Shown: in pieces, positions 17,908 through 26,924 of the stretch
Position numbering within the stretch: position 1 is the stretch's first letter
Layout: every line of letters begins with the position of its first letter
Origin: an uncultured Candidatus Saccharibacteria bacterium
Lineage (GTDB): Bacteria; Patescibacteriota; Saccharimonadia; Saccharimonadales; Saccharimonadaceae
Direction of reading: 5' to 3'
DNA: 64,000 nucleotides
Assembly: GCA_927910745.1 (NCBI GenBank)
Contig: CAKMNX010000014.1
Coordinates: 21,058 to 85,057 of the forward strand
Notes under the pieces: generated by a model
Told to the model about the DNA's origin: nothing
Database searches by the model: none
The model's input: the letters and a program-made list of their open reading frames with translations, nothing else
Made by a program: the position numbers and the translations under genes

Positions 17908-18519
17908 ATGACGCAAGAAAGATTCCTGACAGAAAAGAACATAGCACATAACAGTGAAGGTGAAGCAAAGGCGGGCTGGCACACAGCTTTTGCAGGCATG
18001 ATGTTTGATGTCCAACATAATGACAAGGGCTGGGAAAGAGTGGTGCGAGCGCCAGGCGTGCGTATTATACTTGATGATCAAAACAGTGGTAAAATCTTGC
18101 TCACCCGCGAATTCCGTCATGAGCTGGATGGATATGATTATCGCCTGCCAGGGGGTAAGGTATTTGATTCGCGTGCCGGTTACCAAGCTGCTCGCGCCCA
18201 ACATATTGATATAATTCAAGCCGCGACGACGAAGGCTGTGCATGAGGTGCAAGAAGAAGCGGGTTACACGATTGTCGACCCGCAGCTTATTCACACCTCG
18301 ACACTTGGTGCGACGGTGAAGTGGGATTTATATACATTTGTTGCAACGAATTTTATAAAAAGTGATGATGGGCAGCAACTTGAGGATGACGAAGTGATTC
18401 AGACAGACTTGTGGTTTTCGTATGATGAGGTGTACGAAATGGCCTTGAAAGGTGACATGCACGAGGATAGAATCGCGATGGTATTATTACGGTATCTAAC
18501 AGATAAAAAGAATGAATAA
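17908..18519 (+). CDS. NUDIX hydrolase
   Basis: 203 residues. The NUDIX signature (LPGGKV, then EVQEEAGY) is interrupted by a ~20-residue insertion between the GG and the RE-like helix. Strands LLTREFRHELDGYDYRLPGG resemble ADP-ribose pyrophosphatases. The box is therefore atypical (KAVHEVQEEAGY, with V replacing L of REL), and catalysis is likely but not certain. Third NUDIX of the block. Confidence 0.8.
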   Translation: MTQERFLTEKNIAHNSEGEAKAGWHTAFAGMMFDVQHNDKGWERVVRAPGVRIILDDQNSGKILLTREFRHELDGYDYRLPGGKVFDSRAGYQAARAQHIDIIQAATTKAVHEVQEEAGYTIVDPQLIHTSTLGATVKWDLYTFVATNFIKSDDGQQLEDDEVIQTDLWFSYDEVYEMALKGDMHEDRIAMVLLRYLTDKKNE

Positions 18520-18552
18520 CGAGAAAGATAATATTTAACAGAGGAAGCCACA

Positions 18553-19119
18553 ATGAGCAAATTCGACGCCATGGCACCAGAAGAAATTGGCCAGCTCTTT
18601 CCTATAGAGGTGGTACCATATGATGAACGGTGGCAACAGTTATTCATGGCTGAGGCAGCGCGGGTAAGTGGTACGCTGGGTGATGAGGTGTGTGCCATCG
18701 AGCATATTGGTAGCACAGCGGTGCCGGGATTGGCAGCCAAACCAATCATAGATAGCCTACTCCTTGTGAGCAAGCTTGATAGTAGAGCGAAACAGCGGCT
18801 GATAGAGAAGCTTCGCCCGCTTGGCTACGAAAATATGACTAATGCTGAGACGGAACTGACAATGGAGTTTGGCAAAGGATATGACGTAGATAATCCGCTG
18901 CAACAGAAGTACCATCTCCATGTCGAGCAGGCAGAGGCGATGCCGTCGCCAAGGATTATCTTTCGTGATCGCCTGCGGAATAGCCGCGTCTTGCGCGAGA
19001 AGTATACCAAACTCAAACATGAGCTGGTGCAGCAGTATCGACACAACAGAGAGGCATATACAGCGGGTAAGGCGGCCTTTGTGCGAAAGGTATCGTCCAA
19101 TTCATTTCCTTCAACTTAA
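18553..19119 (+). CDS. GrpB-family (nucleotidyltransferase-fold) protein
   Basis: 188 residues. The family core is clear: VVPYDERWQQLF, then IEHIGSTAVPGLAAKPIID, then a C-terminal FRDRLRNSRVLREKYTKLK and YTAGKAAFVRKV. GrpB-like proteins share a nucleotidyltransferase-like fold and often accompany CoaE; their biochemical role is poorly known. It lies 33 nt after a NUDIX gene in the same block, consistent with nucleotide or nucleotide-conjugate metabolism. Confidence 0.85.
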   Translation: MSKFDAMAPEEIGQLFPIEVVPYDERWQQLFMAEAARVSGTLGDEVCAIEHIGSTAVPGLAAKPIIDSLLLVSKLDSRAKQRLIEKLRPLGYENMTNAETELTMEFGKGYDVDNPLQQKYHLHVEQAEAMPSPRIIFRDRLRNSRVLREKYTKLKHELVQQYRHNREAYTAGKAAFVRKVSSNSFPST

Positions 19120-19185
19120 AAAGCGACTAAATGTTAGGTGCGAAGTAGGGAAGTACCATTGACATTTATAAACAATAGTTATATC

Positions 19186-19612
19186 ATGAGATTCATTAAT
19201 AAGCTATTTATGGAGTATCGTGCTGTGAAAGAAAAGCGTAGTCTTTTAAAAAAATATAAGTGCTTCTTGGGATATTATCAGTCTTGGTGGGAATGTTCTT
19301 AAGTTCAGGGGGGGGGTAGATCAAAGGGATGCGCAGCTTGGTAAATTGTCGGCTGAGCTAGCTGCGAAGGTAGAAACCGGTGATATGGATCCTGTTATTG
19401 CCGAGGATGAGATGAGTAGAGCAGCTCGTCCACAGTCAGCCCAGGAAGCAATGCTTACAGATCCCAATGCTGAAAAGGCTAGCATACGCCTTAGTCGTCT
19501 TGCTGAGGGCGGCCACGTTGACCCTGTAGTAGCAGAGGACCTTCTTAATTCTGGTTTTCATCGCTATACCACAGAAAAGACTTTAGAGCATATAAAACGC
19601 AAGACACCCTAG
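19186..19612 (+). CDS. Single-TM small protein broken by two one-base gaps
   Basis: Three frames join into one ~142-residue protein. MRFINKLFMEYRAVKEKRSL and LKKYK come first. A TM helix VLLGILSVLVGMFLSSGGG follows if one G is restored near 19258. Then VDQRDAQLGKLSAELAAKVE follows if one G is restored in the G9 run at 19308-19316. The tail holds two related segments (TGDMDPVIAEDEMSRA and GGHVDPVVAEDLLNSG), an internal repeat. Only the last 88 residues form an uninterrupted ORF. Function unknown. Last gene before lepA resumes. Confidence 0.6.
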
Positions 19613-19660
19613 ATAGAAGTATGTAAGTTGCAAGCTATGTATCTCCGTCGTGCCATCAAG

Positions 19661-19670
19661 GTGCTATAAT
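19661..19670 (+). promoter_or_regulatory. Extended -10 promoter for the C-terminal lepA half
   Basis: GTGCTATAAT contains the extended -10 TGn motif plus a perfect TATAAT (19665-19670), 10 nt before the ATG at 19681. The second lepA half therefore seems to have its own promoter and a near-leaderless mRNA. Confidence 0.65.
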
Positions 19671-19680
19671 ATAGCTTAAT

Positions 19681-20640
19681 ATGTCGTTAATAACCGTCCA
19701 GCCTCTCCCTGGCTACAAAGAAGTCAAGCCCTTCGTCTACGCAGGGTTTTTCCCAGTGTCTAATGAAGATTACAATGACCTCAAGGAGGCGATTGAGCGA
19801 CTGAGCCTGAGTGATAGTGCGCTGCAGTTCGAGCCAGAGAATTCGCCGGTGCTAGGTTATGGTGTGCGGATTGGTTTCCTTGGCCTCTTGCATATGGATA
19901 TCATTCGTGAGCGGCTCGAGCGTGAGTACAATTTGGACCTCATCGTCACCAACCCAAGTACCGACTACCAAGTCAGCCTAACCAACGGTGATGAGCTAGA
20001 TATCAAGTCTGCCAGCGAATTGCCTGACCCGGCCCAGATCAAGGAGATTCGCGAACCGTGGATTGATGGTGAGATCGTTGTGCCCCAAGATTACATCGGC
20101 GCAGTGATCCAGCTCATCGTCAGTAAACGTGGCCGGCAAAAGAACCTCAGTTACATCGACGAGCGTGCCCTCATCTCCTTTGCGGCACCACTGGCAAATC
20201 TCCTGACGGATTTTTATGACCAACTCAAGTCAGTCACCAGTGGCTATGGGTCGTTTAATTATGAACTGCGAGGCTACCAAGCAGAGGATTTAGTGCGCGT
20301 GGATTTCTACGTGGCGGGCGAGATGGTCGATGCGCTGAGTGTGATGTGCCACCGCTCGGAGTCGCAACGGCTGGGGCGCGAGGTGGTGAAGAAGCTCAAG
20401 GATGTCGTGCCGCGCCAGAGCTTTGAGGTAGCACTGCAGGCGGCGATTGGTGGGAAGTTTATTGCTCGCGAAAATATTGGTGCCTACCGCAAAGATGTGA
20501 CGGGCTATCTGTATGGCGGCGATGTGAGCCGCAAAAAGAAGCTCCTCGCCAAGCAAGCTCGCGGCAAGAAGCGCATGAAACGCTTTGGTAAAGTCGATAT
20601 TCCCAGCGAAGCCTTTACGGTAATGCTCAAGCGAGATTAG
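19681..20640 (+). CDS. lepA: Elongation factor 4, C-terminal half (domains III, V and C-terminal domain)
   Basis: 319 residues starting right at the domain II/III linker: after a new MSLITVQ comes PLPGYKEVKPFVYAGFFPVS, the canonical LepA continuation. Also present are GFLGLLHMDIIRERLEREY, YGSFNYELRGYQ, the LepA-specific IGGKFIARENIGAYRKDVTG, and the basic LepA C-terminal domain LYGGDVSRKKKLLAKQARGK ending at EAFTVMLKRD. The body is intact and full length. Together with 14350-15300 it accounts for all of EF4 except a few linker residues. Two polypeptides could assemble into a working factor; that is inference. Confidence 0.93.
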   Translation: MSLITVQPLPGYKEVKPFVYAGFFPVSNEDYNDLKEAIERLSLSDSALQFEPENSPVLGYGVRIGFLGLLHMDIIRERLEREYNLDLIVTNPSTDYQVSLTNGDELDIKSASELPDPAQIKEIREPWIDGEIVVPQDYIGAVIQLIVSKRGRQKNLSYIDERALISFAAPLANLLTDFYDQLKSVTSGYGSFNYELRGYQAEDLVRVDFYVAGEMVDALSVMCHRSESQRLGREVVKKLKDVVPRQSFEVALQAAIGGKFIARENIGAYRKDVTGYLYGGDVSRKKKLLAKQARGKKRMKRFGKVDIPSEAFTVMLKRD

Positions 20641-20664
20641 CAACTAACAGGAGTGGTGTTACGA

Positions 20665-21156
20665 GTGCAGATACGTTATGATCGATTGGTGGCCGATATA
20701 GACAGAGCACTCGTGTATGACAATGTGCCACCTGCAGAGAGAGAGAGCGATTATCGGTATTGGCGAGCGGTGAGCTTAGCGCGGCTTGCGCTAGAATTGA
20801 GCAATGGCAACGATGCGCTTACTTTTGATGGCATGCCAGTGCATTTTACTCGTCACTATGCAGATGCACGACGCACAGCACAGTCAATTGCCCGTGGCCG
20901 GTGGACATACCAAACGCGCGGTAGAGAAGAGGAGATTGCAGCAATGATTCATCATGAGTTTCGACCTGAGCAGCAGCTCCAACCAGCATTGATTATTGCG
21001 CACAGGCAATATCACGCTGTAACGAAACCAGATCATATGGGGATGCCTGATTGTGTGCGTATCGGAGGACATATGACAGATATCGATCAGTACTCCCAAG
21101 AGTTTCTGGAAGACTACTTTCAGATAGATTTAAACAATATCAAGAATAATAGCTAG
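20665..21156 (+). CDS. Hypothetical protein
   Basis: 163 residues from the GTG at 20665, chosen because AGGAG at 20649-20653 is 11 nt upstream (the GTGs at 20653/20656 are too close). Soluble, mixed alpha/beta, with RYWRAVSLARLALELSNGND and HHEFRPEQQLQPALIIAHRQ segments. No family recognised. It follows the lepA C-terminal half by 24 nt and is probably co-transcribed. Confidence 0.6.
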   Translation: MQIRYDRLVADIDRALVYDNVPPAERESDYRYWRAVSLARLALELSNGNDALTFDGMPVHFTRHYADARRTAQSIARGRWTYQTRGREEEIAAMIHHEFRPEQQLQPALIIAHRQYHAVTKPDHMGMPDCVRIGGHMTDIDQYSQEFLEDYFQIDLNNIKNNS

Positions 21157-21218
21157 CTTCTTACGCCACGGGTGAGAAACCACTCTCTACGATGTGCTAT
21201 CATAAATATGATATGACT

Positions 21219-21944
21219 ATGACGAATCTTCAATCACTTATCGAACAGTATCAGCCAACCGAGGCAGTGCGCCAGCTTGTATGCGACACAAGGATAGTGC
21301 TGCTCGTTGGCATCTCTGGGGCGGGCAAGGATACGACGAAGCAGCGGTTGCTCGCGAGCACCGAGTTTGCCGATATCGTCTCGTACACCACCCGTCAGCC
21401 TCGCCAAAATAAAGGTGTGTGGGAGCAAAAGGGGGTCGACTATCATTATATCGATGAAGCAACTGCTGCAGAGCTGTTGCAGAGCCGTGCCTTTGTCGAG
21501 GCGAAGTTTGTCCATGGAACGCTCTATGGTACAGGGGTCAGGCAGATTCAAGATATTCGCGATGCAGGTAAGATTGCGGTGACGGATATTGATGTGCAGG
21601 GTGTTGATGAGTATAAGAAGCTTTCTCCAGGTGTGGTCGCGATATTTCTCTTGCCACCGAACTTCCAAGAGTGGCGCCGCCGCCTCAGTGTGCGCTATAC
21701 CTCGCAGGCGGAGTTTGATCGTGAGTGGCCTAAGCGCTATACCAGTGCAATCCGCGAAATCACTCACGCACTCGAAGTCCCATACTACCACTTCGTCATC
21801 AACGATGATATCGACGAGACGGCGCGCATTGTGCGGGCAATTGCCTCCAAGCCAGATGTGTATAATCGCAAGGACGACGAAGCTCGCTTGGCGGCGCGAG
21901 ATTTGCTCGATAGCCTCTTGCGCGAGCACCCGGAGCATGTATGA
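21219..21944 (+). CDS. Guanylate kinase-like protein
   Basis: 241 residues. P-loop VGISGAGKDTTKQRLL, then the guanylate-kinase GMP-binding region SYTTRQPRQNKGVWEQKGVD and a VEAKFVHGTLYGTG segment matching the Gmk E-x-x-x-(Y/H)-G-x-x-Y-G pattern, then DIDVQGVDEYKK. The Walker A is GISGAGKD instead of the GPSGAGKS of housekeeping Gmk, and an N-terminal 25-residue extension is present. The true substrate may differ from GMP. The ATG at 21219 is preferred because TATGAT (21207-21212) lies exactly 6 nt upstream. Confidence 0.8.
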   Translation: MTNLQSLIEQYQPTEAVRQLVCDTRIVLLVGISGAGKDTTKQRLLASTEFADIVSYTTRQPRQNKGVWEQKGVDYHYIDEATAAELLQSRAFVEAKFVHGTLYGTGVRQIQDIRDAGKIAVTDIDVQGVDEYKKLSPGVVAIFLLPPNFQEWRRRLSVRYTSQAEFDREWPKRYTSAIREITHALEVPYYHFVINDDIDETARIVRAIASKPDVYNRKDDEARLAARDLLDSLLREHPEHV

Positions 21945-23370
21945 GTAAGCCAGCCACGCATGCTACCGCTGAGCCAGGTGATGTAGAACATAAGCAACGT
22001 TCATCTCTGGCGCTGCGTCGACCAGTGTGGTCGCCCACGGCGTTGGTCGATCAAGGGTTCTTTATTTTTGCGGGGGTGGCGTCATTTTGGTTTGTTTGGC
22101 TGGTGTGGCGCGAAGGTTGGCACACTGGTGGCTGGTGGCTGGTGGGGTTTTTGCTGTGGTGTGGGTGATCACGGCATATTTTGCATTGCCGCGCTTGCAC
22201 CGTATCTTAAGTAGTATTTATGTGCCTAATTATTTCATTGGCCGAACACGCACCACAGATGGCCTCCTCGGAGATCCAGTCAATCTCGCTTTTCGTGGTA
22301 GCGAAGCTCAACTGCACCGTGCCATGACGGCCGCTGGCTGGGCGCTGGCTGATGACGTGACGGTGCGCTCGTCGTGGCGGATTATCCTCGCCACACTGAC
22401 CCGCCGCAGCTATCCTAATGCACCAGTCTCACCTCTAGTGCTATTTGGCCGGCAGCAGGACTTTGCCTACCAGCAGGAGATTGATGGCAACCCAGGCAAG
22501 CGCCACCACGTGCGCTTTTGGCGCTGTCCCCAGGGGTGGTTGCTGCCTGGTGGGCATCAAGTGGACTGGCTGGCGGCTGGTACGTACGACAAGAGTGTGG
22601 GGCTATCAATCTTTACGTTGCAAGTGACACACAAGATTGACGAGAACACCGACATCGAGCGTGACTATGTCGTCAAAACGGTTACGCGCGCCCTTCGTTC
22701 GATTGAACTCACGGTGCTGGAGGATTTCTCGACGGGCTACCACTCACGCAATGGGGGTGGAGACAACATTATTACCGATGGCGACCTGCCCGTTATCGAG
22801 CTTGGCCGCGTCCGTGCCAAGGCAAGCGAAGACGAGGACATGCCTTCCGATCTAATTCTCGATGCAACGGTGCACGAGACTATGCCCGATGAGCACGCCA
22901 CCCTCATGTCGCAATTTTTGAGCCGCCGCCCACCACAGATCGCCCTTGGGATTATTATGATTGGCCTGGCGATTGCTGTGGCCACGATGAGTACCTTCTT
23001 CGAGATTCTCAACTTTAGCCACTTGCGCATGGAAGTCGTGCGGATTTTTCACGAGAGTGGCCTGCCGCTGCAGAGTATTGAGAGTGCGACGCATATCGTG
23101 GCGACTATCTCAGCCATTGTATCGACGACGTGGATTGGCATCGTGATTTTTCTTGCGGGGCTAACCTTCCGCGGCAGCGATCGCTCGCGGATTTTGCTAA
23201 TGAGCATTGCTAGCCTTGCAGCGGTGATTAGTTCATTTGGGCTAACGATTGGCAGGGTCACATGGTCGGCTGCTGGCACACTGCTCTTCATTGGTGTCAA
23301 CATCGTCATTGTGCTCATGTTCTCCACCGATGCTGCCCGGCGCTTCACGCGGGCACGCAGTGGGAAATGA
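21941..23370 (+). CDS. Membrane protein of unknown function, frameshifted
   Basis: A ~476-residue protein in two frames. The first ~72 residues contain a TM segment (FFIFAGVASFWFVWLVWREG). One missing T in the T-run at about 22147-22151 joins it to VWVITAYFALPRLHRILSS. A soluble domain (residues ~80-310) and about four C-terminal TM helices follow. The start overlaps the guanylate-kinase-like stop by 4 nt (ATGA), so the pair is coupled. Family not recognised. Confidence 0.6.
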
Positions 23371-23611
23371 TACCCCGGATTCATAGATTGTACTTGTTAT
23401 TATTGTGCTGTTTCTACTCTGATGCGGGCAAGAAGGGTAGTTTATTGTATCTGATAAAGCTACTATCGATCATAACAATTAACCCTGACCTCAGGGAGAG
23501 GAGTTGAATACTCACGAATAATATTCATCTCTATCAATGTTCCAGGAGAGGGGTGATAACAACGAGAGGCGTGAGAACTGGCAAAGCTTTGGCAGCTCAA
23601 ATTTACTCAGA

Positions 23612-23639
23612 TTGACAACAGGCAAAAAATCGCTACACT
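23612..23639 (+). promoter_or_regulatory. Promoter of the first Cys-motif paralog
   Basis: TTGACA (23612-23617), 16-nt spacer, TACACT (23634-23639), then 10 nt to the GTG start at 23650. The rest of the 23371-23649 gap contains no recognisable feature. Confidence 0.6.
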
Positions 23640-23649
23640 ACCTGATATT

Positions 23650-24180
23650 GTGACAGAGCAGCTTAATGATAAGTTTAATGATATTGTTGATGAGCTGGGG
23701 GCTGACTCTGATCCTGATAGCTATATTCCTGAACAATGTCGAGAGTGCCCACTGCTGGCAGGAATGATAGAGGCACTCAAAATAGCATTAGCACAGAATG
23801 AAGCGCTGAAGCGTACAGTACTTGAAACAGTAGACAATATTACAACATGGCTACGAGTGCAAGGCATGTCTGAGGAGGAGATAAAGCAGATCCTAGAAGA
23901 CCCGGAGCGGCTAGAAGAGGCACGAGCTGAGTATAGGAAGATTGCAGAGATGAAGCTTGCTATGGGTGATGCCGCGCTCAATCAGCTGCTGCCAGGCATA
24001 GAAAAGCAAACAGCAGGCTGCCCTGGAATCATAAGATGCACGAGTCGAGATGGAGAAACGGTTGTAGAGGTGTGCGGCTCACACACTATGCCTAACGGAA
24101 AGAGTAAAGAAGCAACGATAGTCAATCGTACTGGCAGAGATGAGCAGGGCTTATCCGAATCAGATACCTCCGATCAATAG
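23650..24180 (+). CDS. Hypothetical protein with SYIPxQCxxCP motif, first of a tandem pair
   Basis: 176 residues, mostly helical and acidic. Near residue 25 is DSYIPEQCRECPLLAGMIEA; two more Cys pairs lie in the C-terminal part (AGCPGIIRCTSRDG, EVCGSH). The CxxC spacing suggests metal binding or redox activity. The next gene carries the same N-terminal motif (SYIPKQCYGCP), so these are paralogs. No family recognised. Confidence 0.55.
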   Translation: MTEQLNDKFNDIVDELGADSDPDSYIPEQCRECPLLAGMIEALKIALAQNEALKRTVLETVDNITTWLRVQGMSEEEIKQILEDPERLEEARAEYRKIAEMKLAMGDAALNQLLPGIEKQTAGCPGIIRCTSRDGETVVEVCGSHTMPNGKSKEATIVNRTGRDEQGLSESDTSDQ

Positions 24181-24229
24181 CAGCCTATTTACGCCAATAA
24201 ATAACGACAGAGGGATATACAAAACACCG

Positions 24230-24532
24230 ATGGCATCAGATAAAGAACGAGAATTTTATGGCATTGTGGAGGGGCTTGATGAGCCAGATATATCTGCAGC
24301 TTCTTATATCCCCAAGCAGTGCTATGGCTGCCCGCGAGCAGCCGAGCTGCGCCGCAGGATAGCGATGACGGCTTGGACGTATAGCGAGCTCTGGAGAAAT
24401 TGTTTTGATATTGCAGATGGCGACCCCGACCTGGGCAAAGCCATCGTGTGTGCTATGGATCGGCTCAAGCAGCAGAATCTGCAGGCGAGAGATGAGCTGA
24501 GTCAGCTCATTGCTCAGTGTAAGGAGCGCTAG
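24230..24532 (+). CDS. Hypothetical protein with SYIPxQCxxCP motif, second of a tandem pair
   Basis: 100 residues from the ATG at 24230, chosen because TATACA (24216-24221) lies 8 nt upstream; a longer frame back to 24140 overlaps the previous gene. It shares the acidic lead, SYIPKQCYGCPRAAELRRR and a following helical region with the gene at 23650, but lacks that gene's C-terminal Cys part. Function unknown. Confidence 0.55.
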   Translation: MASDKEREFYGIVEGLDEPDISAASYIPKQCYGCPRAAELRRRIAMTAWTYSELWRNCFDIADGDPDLGKAIVCAMDRLKQQNLQARDELSQLIAQCKER

Positions 24533-24752
24533 TTGTGATAGGTAAAATAGTGAAAAGGAATAGAAGAGTGACAGAGGTGGCAACTACCGTATGTATGTTG
24601 CTATCACCCCCCGCACCGTGAATGATCGAGAGTGCAATGGTCAGGCATCGTGATCTCAACGACAAAGGATCGGAAGGATAGCTCGCTGTGACGCGTCTTG
24701 CCAGCAGACGAGGATCAGTAGCAGGGAATAGACTACATCTTCCACTAGCTCA

Positions 24753-24793
24753 TTAGCACTCTATTGACGAGAGTGCCAAACCTACGCTATAAT
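24753..24793 (+). promoter_or_regulatory. CIRCE operator overlapping the hrcA promoter
   Basis: TTAGCACTC (24753-24761), 9 nt, GAGTGCCAA (24771-24779): the HrcA operator with one mismatch in the right arm. The -35 TTGACG (24764-24769) lies inside the operator, with the TATAAT -10 at 24788-24793 after an 18-nt spacer. HrcA binding would block polymerase, so the block is autoregulated. Confidence 0.9.
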
Positions 24794-24799
24794 GCGACT

Positions 24800-25510
24800 A
24801 TGACCGAACGGCAACAAGCGATTCTTTCTGCTATCATTGAGCAATACGCCGAGATTGCTGCCCCTGTGGGGAGTGTAACGCTGGCGAAGCTATTTGGGGT
24901 GTCTAGTGCAACCATTCGTAGCGAGATGGCCAAGCTCGAGGAGATGGGCTTTGTCAAGGCGCCGCACACCAGTGCTGGGCGTATCCCCACCAGCAAGGGC
25001 TACCGCTTCTACGTCAACGGTATCACTAACGCTCAGATGAGTGAGCTACCCAGTGGGATTGACCGCAGCACCAAGGCTATCGAAGCGCACGTTAACTCAC
25101 ATCTCGATGCAGCCGACCGAGCCATTCGCAGTGCGGTAGATAGCCTCGTCGAACTCACGGGTAACCTGGGCTTTGCTACCATTGGCAGTGAGCTTTATAT
25201 GAATGGTATTAGTCGGCTCTTTAGCCAGCCAGAATTTCTTGAGGGCAAGCATGTCCAATCAGTGGCGCATTTGATTGACAATATCGAGCCGTGGCTGCGC
25301 GAAGCTCGGCCCAACGAGCCGCTCAATGTCTTCATCGGCAGTGAGAACCCCATTGGCAAGAGCAGCGATGCGACGCTCATTATTAGTAAATTTCGCTCGC
25401 CCTATAGCGACCGCAGCTACATTGGTGTAATTGGTCCCATGCGCCAGCACTACCGCCGTACTATCGAGCTGGTTAAACGCACTGGGGTGATGCTGGAGGA
25501 GATATTATGA
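24800..25510 (+). CDS. hrcA: Heat-inducible transcription repressor HrcA
   Basis: Represses heat-shock genes by binding CIRCE. The N-terminal winged helix is well conserved: PVGSVTLAKLFGVSSATIRS, then EMAKLEEMGFVKAPHTSAGR, then IPTSKGYRFYVN. The conserved C-terminal end is present (SYIGVIGPMRQHYRR). At 236 residues it is about 100 shorter than typical HrcA, with the middle GAF-like region reduced. The ATG at 24800 is exactly 6 nt after TATAAT, so the mRNA is leaderless. grpE and dnaK follow. Confidence 0.95.
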   Translation: MTERQQAILSAIIEQYAEIAAPVGSVTLAKLFGVSSATIRSEMAKLEEMGFVKAPHTSAGRIPTSKGYRFYVNGITNAQMSELPSGIDRSTKAIEAHVNSHLDAADRAIRSAVDSLVELTGNLGFATIGSELYMNGISRLFSQPEFLEGKHVQSVAHLIDNIEPWLREARPNEPLNVFIGSENPIGKSSDATLIISKFRSPYSDRSYIGVIGPMRQHYRRTIELVKRTGVMLEEIL

Positions 25511-25624
25511 TGACACGACCACTGTTATTTGCGCTGCAGCCGTGCTATACTATGAAGGATAATGACGACTGAGCAGCCTGCTCAGTACCACAGGCAACAC
25601 CACTAGGCAGGAGGAATGATATCG

Positions 25625-26102
25625 ATGACAAAACACAAGAAAAGCGCCAAATACAACGGAGCTTGAGCAGCAGATTGGTGAGCTCACGCAGGATTTGCAG
25701 CGCACCAGAGCAGACTTTGAGAATTATCGCAAACGCGTTGACGCCGAAAAATCCCACGCCAAGGCAGCGGGTACTCAGCAAGCAATTCGCAAGCTCCTGC
25801 CCGTGATTGATACGATAGAGCGCGCTACCGCCAACGTCCCTAAGAAGCTCCAGAATGACACCTGGGCAAGTGGAGTAGTAGCGATGTCGAAGAAGCTCGA
25901 TGGCTTGATGGCAGAGTTTAAGCTTGAGCCGATCGTAGTTGAGCTTGGCACGACCGAGTTTGATCCAGACCTCCACGAGGCCGTCTCGATGGACGACGAG
26001 GGTGGTGACAAAGAAATTATTAGCGAAGAGCTGCAGCGCGGCTATAAGCTTGATGGTCACGTCCTGCGTTATGCTATGGTGCGGGTCAGCCGGCAGCCGT
26101 AG
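25625..26102 (+). CDS. grpE: Nucleotide exchange factor GrpE, frameshifted near the start
   Basis: DnaK co-chaperone. The long N-terminal coiled coil (ELEQQIGELTQDLQRTRADF, ENYRKRVDAEK) and C-terminal beta domain (GTTEFDPDLHEAVSMDDEGG, GYKLDGHVLRYAMVRVS) are clear. The conserved frame has no start of its own: an ATG with AGGAGG at 25609-25614 opens at 25625 in another frame, and one extra base in about 25640-25655 (probably in an A-run) separates them. With that base removed the protein is ~158 residues, usual for GrpE. Confidence 0.88.
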
Positions 26103-26113
26103 GAGTGAGCGGG

Positions 26114-26914
26114 ATGAGGCGTTGGCTGCTTGCAGGAACACTCATCATTATAGCAACACTTGGTGTTGGCAGTGCTCATGCTCATGCAACGCCACTGGCT
26201 AACCAAGCCGATATTGCAGTGGTTAAGCGAGCGAGCACAGCCTATCAAGCCTTTACACGCGAGCTTTATGCCACCCAGCCCAAGAAGGACTCTATTGATG
26301 AACGAGCCAAGCAGGCCGCAGCAGCTTTTGCAGTAGTGGCGAAGCACTCGTTTTCTCCGCAACTTGGTGATGAATACAGCCGTCATGCGGCAGCTGTGAA
26401 GGAAAAAGCCTCAGCCGTCAAGACACTTCTTGAGCGTGCTCCGCAAACCTTTGCTAGCAAAGATACGCAGGCTGCAGCAGTCTATTTGACAGATGTAGAA
26501 ACAGCGGTGAGTCAGTACGACTCAGCTGTTGGTGTGCTTAATACAACAGTAGACGATGCCAACCAAGCGACGAATCGCCTCTATTTGCTTATGGTGATTG
26601 GTGCTGGACTCGTGGCGGCAGTCGCTGCAGTCTGGGCGCGGCGCCAGCATACCCGGACATTTGCTAGTAAGCGTGTAGTGCGGGCACGCTGGGCCATAGT
26701 TGCAGCAGCGGCAGCACCACTAGTGGGAGCAGTTGCGCTCTATGTGATATTTATCCAAGGGAGTGACACACGGGTTGTGCGTGGCGTGGGCTACGCGGTG
26801 CTGACCGGTGGTGTAGCAGTTCTTATCTATGCAGTAATGGCGTATTGGCGTCTCCGGCGGGCTGAGACACTAGCCGCAGCAATTGCTGCAGGTGATGAGA
26901 TCTATCAGTGGTGA
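26114..26914 (+). CDS. Exported/membrane protein between grpE and dnaK
   Basis: 266 residues. Signal peptide-like start (MRRWLLAGTLIIIATLGVGS, then AHAHA), a ~120-residue helical extracytoplasmic region rich in Ala, then three TM helices (about 155-175, 192-215, 225-245). The ATG at 26114 fits AGGAG at 26101-26105. It sits in the heat-shock block without being a known chaperone partner; dnaJ is not in the window. Function unknown. Confidence 0.65.
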   Translation: MRRWLLAGTLIIIATLGVGSAHAHATPLANQADIAVVKRASTAYQAFTRELYATQPKKDSIDERAKQAAAAFAVVAKHSFSPQLGDEYSRHAAAVKEKASAVKTLLERAPQTFASKDTQAAAVYLTDVETAVSQYDSAVGVLNTTVDDANQATNRLYLLMVIGAGLVAAVAAVWARRQHTRTFASKRVVRARWAIVAAAAAPLVGAVALYVIFIQGSDTRVVRGVGYAVLTGGVAVLIYAVMAYWRLRRAETLAAAIAAGDEIYQW

Positions 26915-26924
26915 GCAAAATCTA

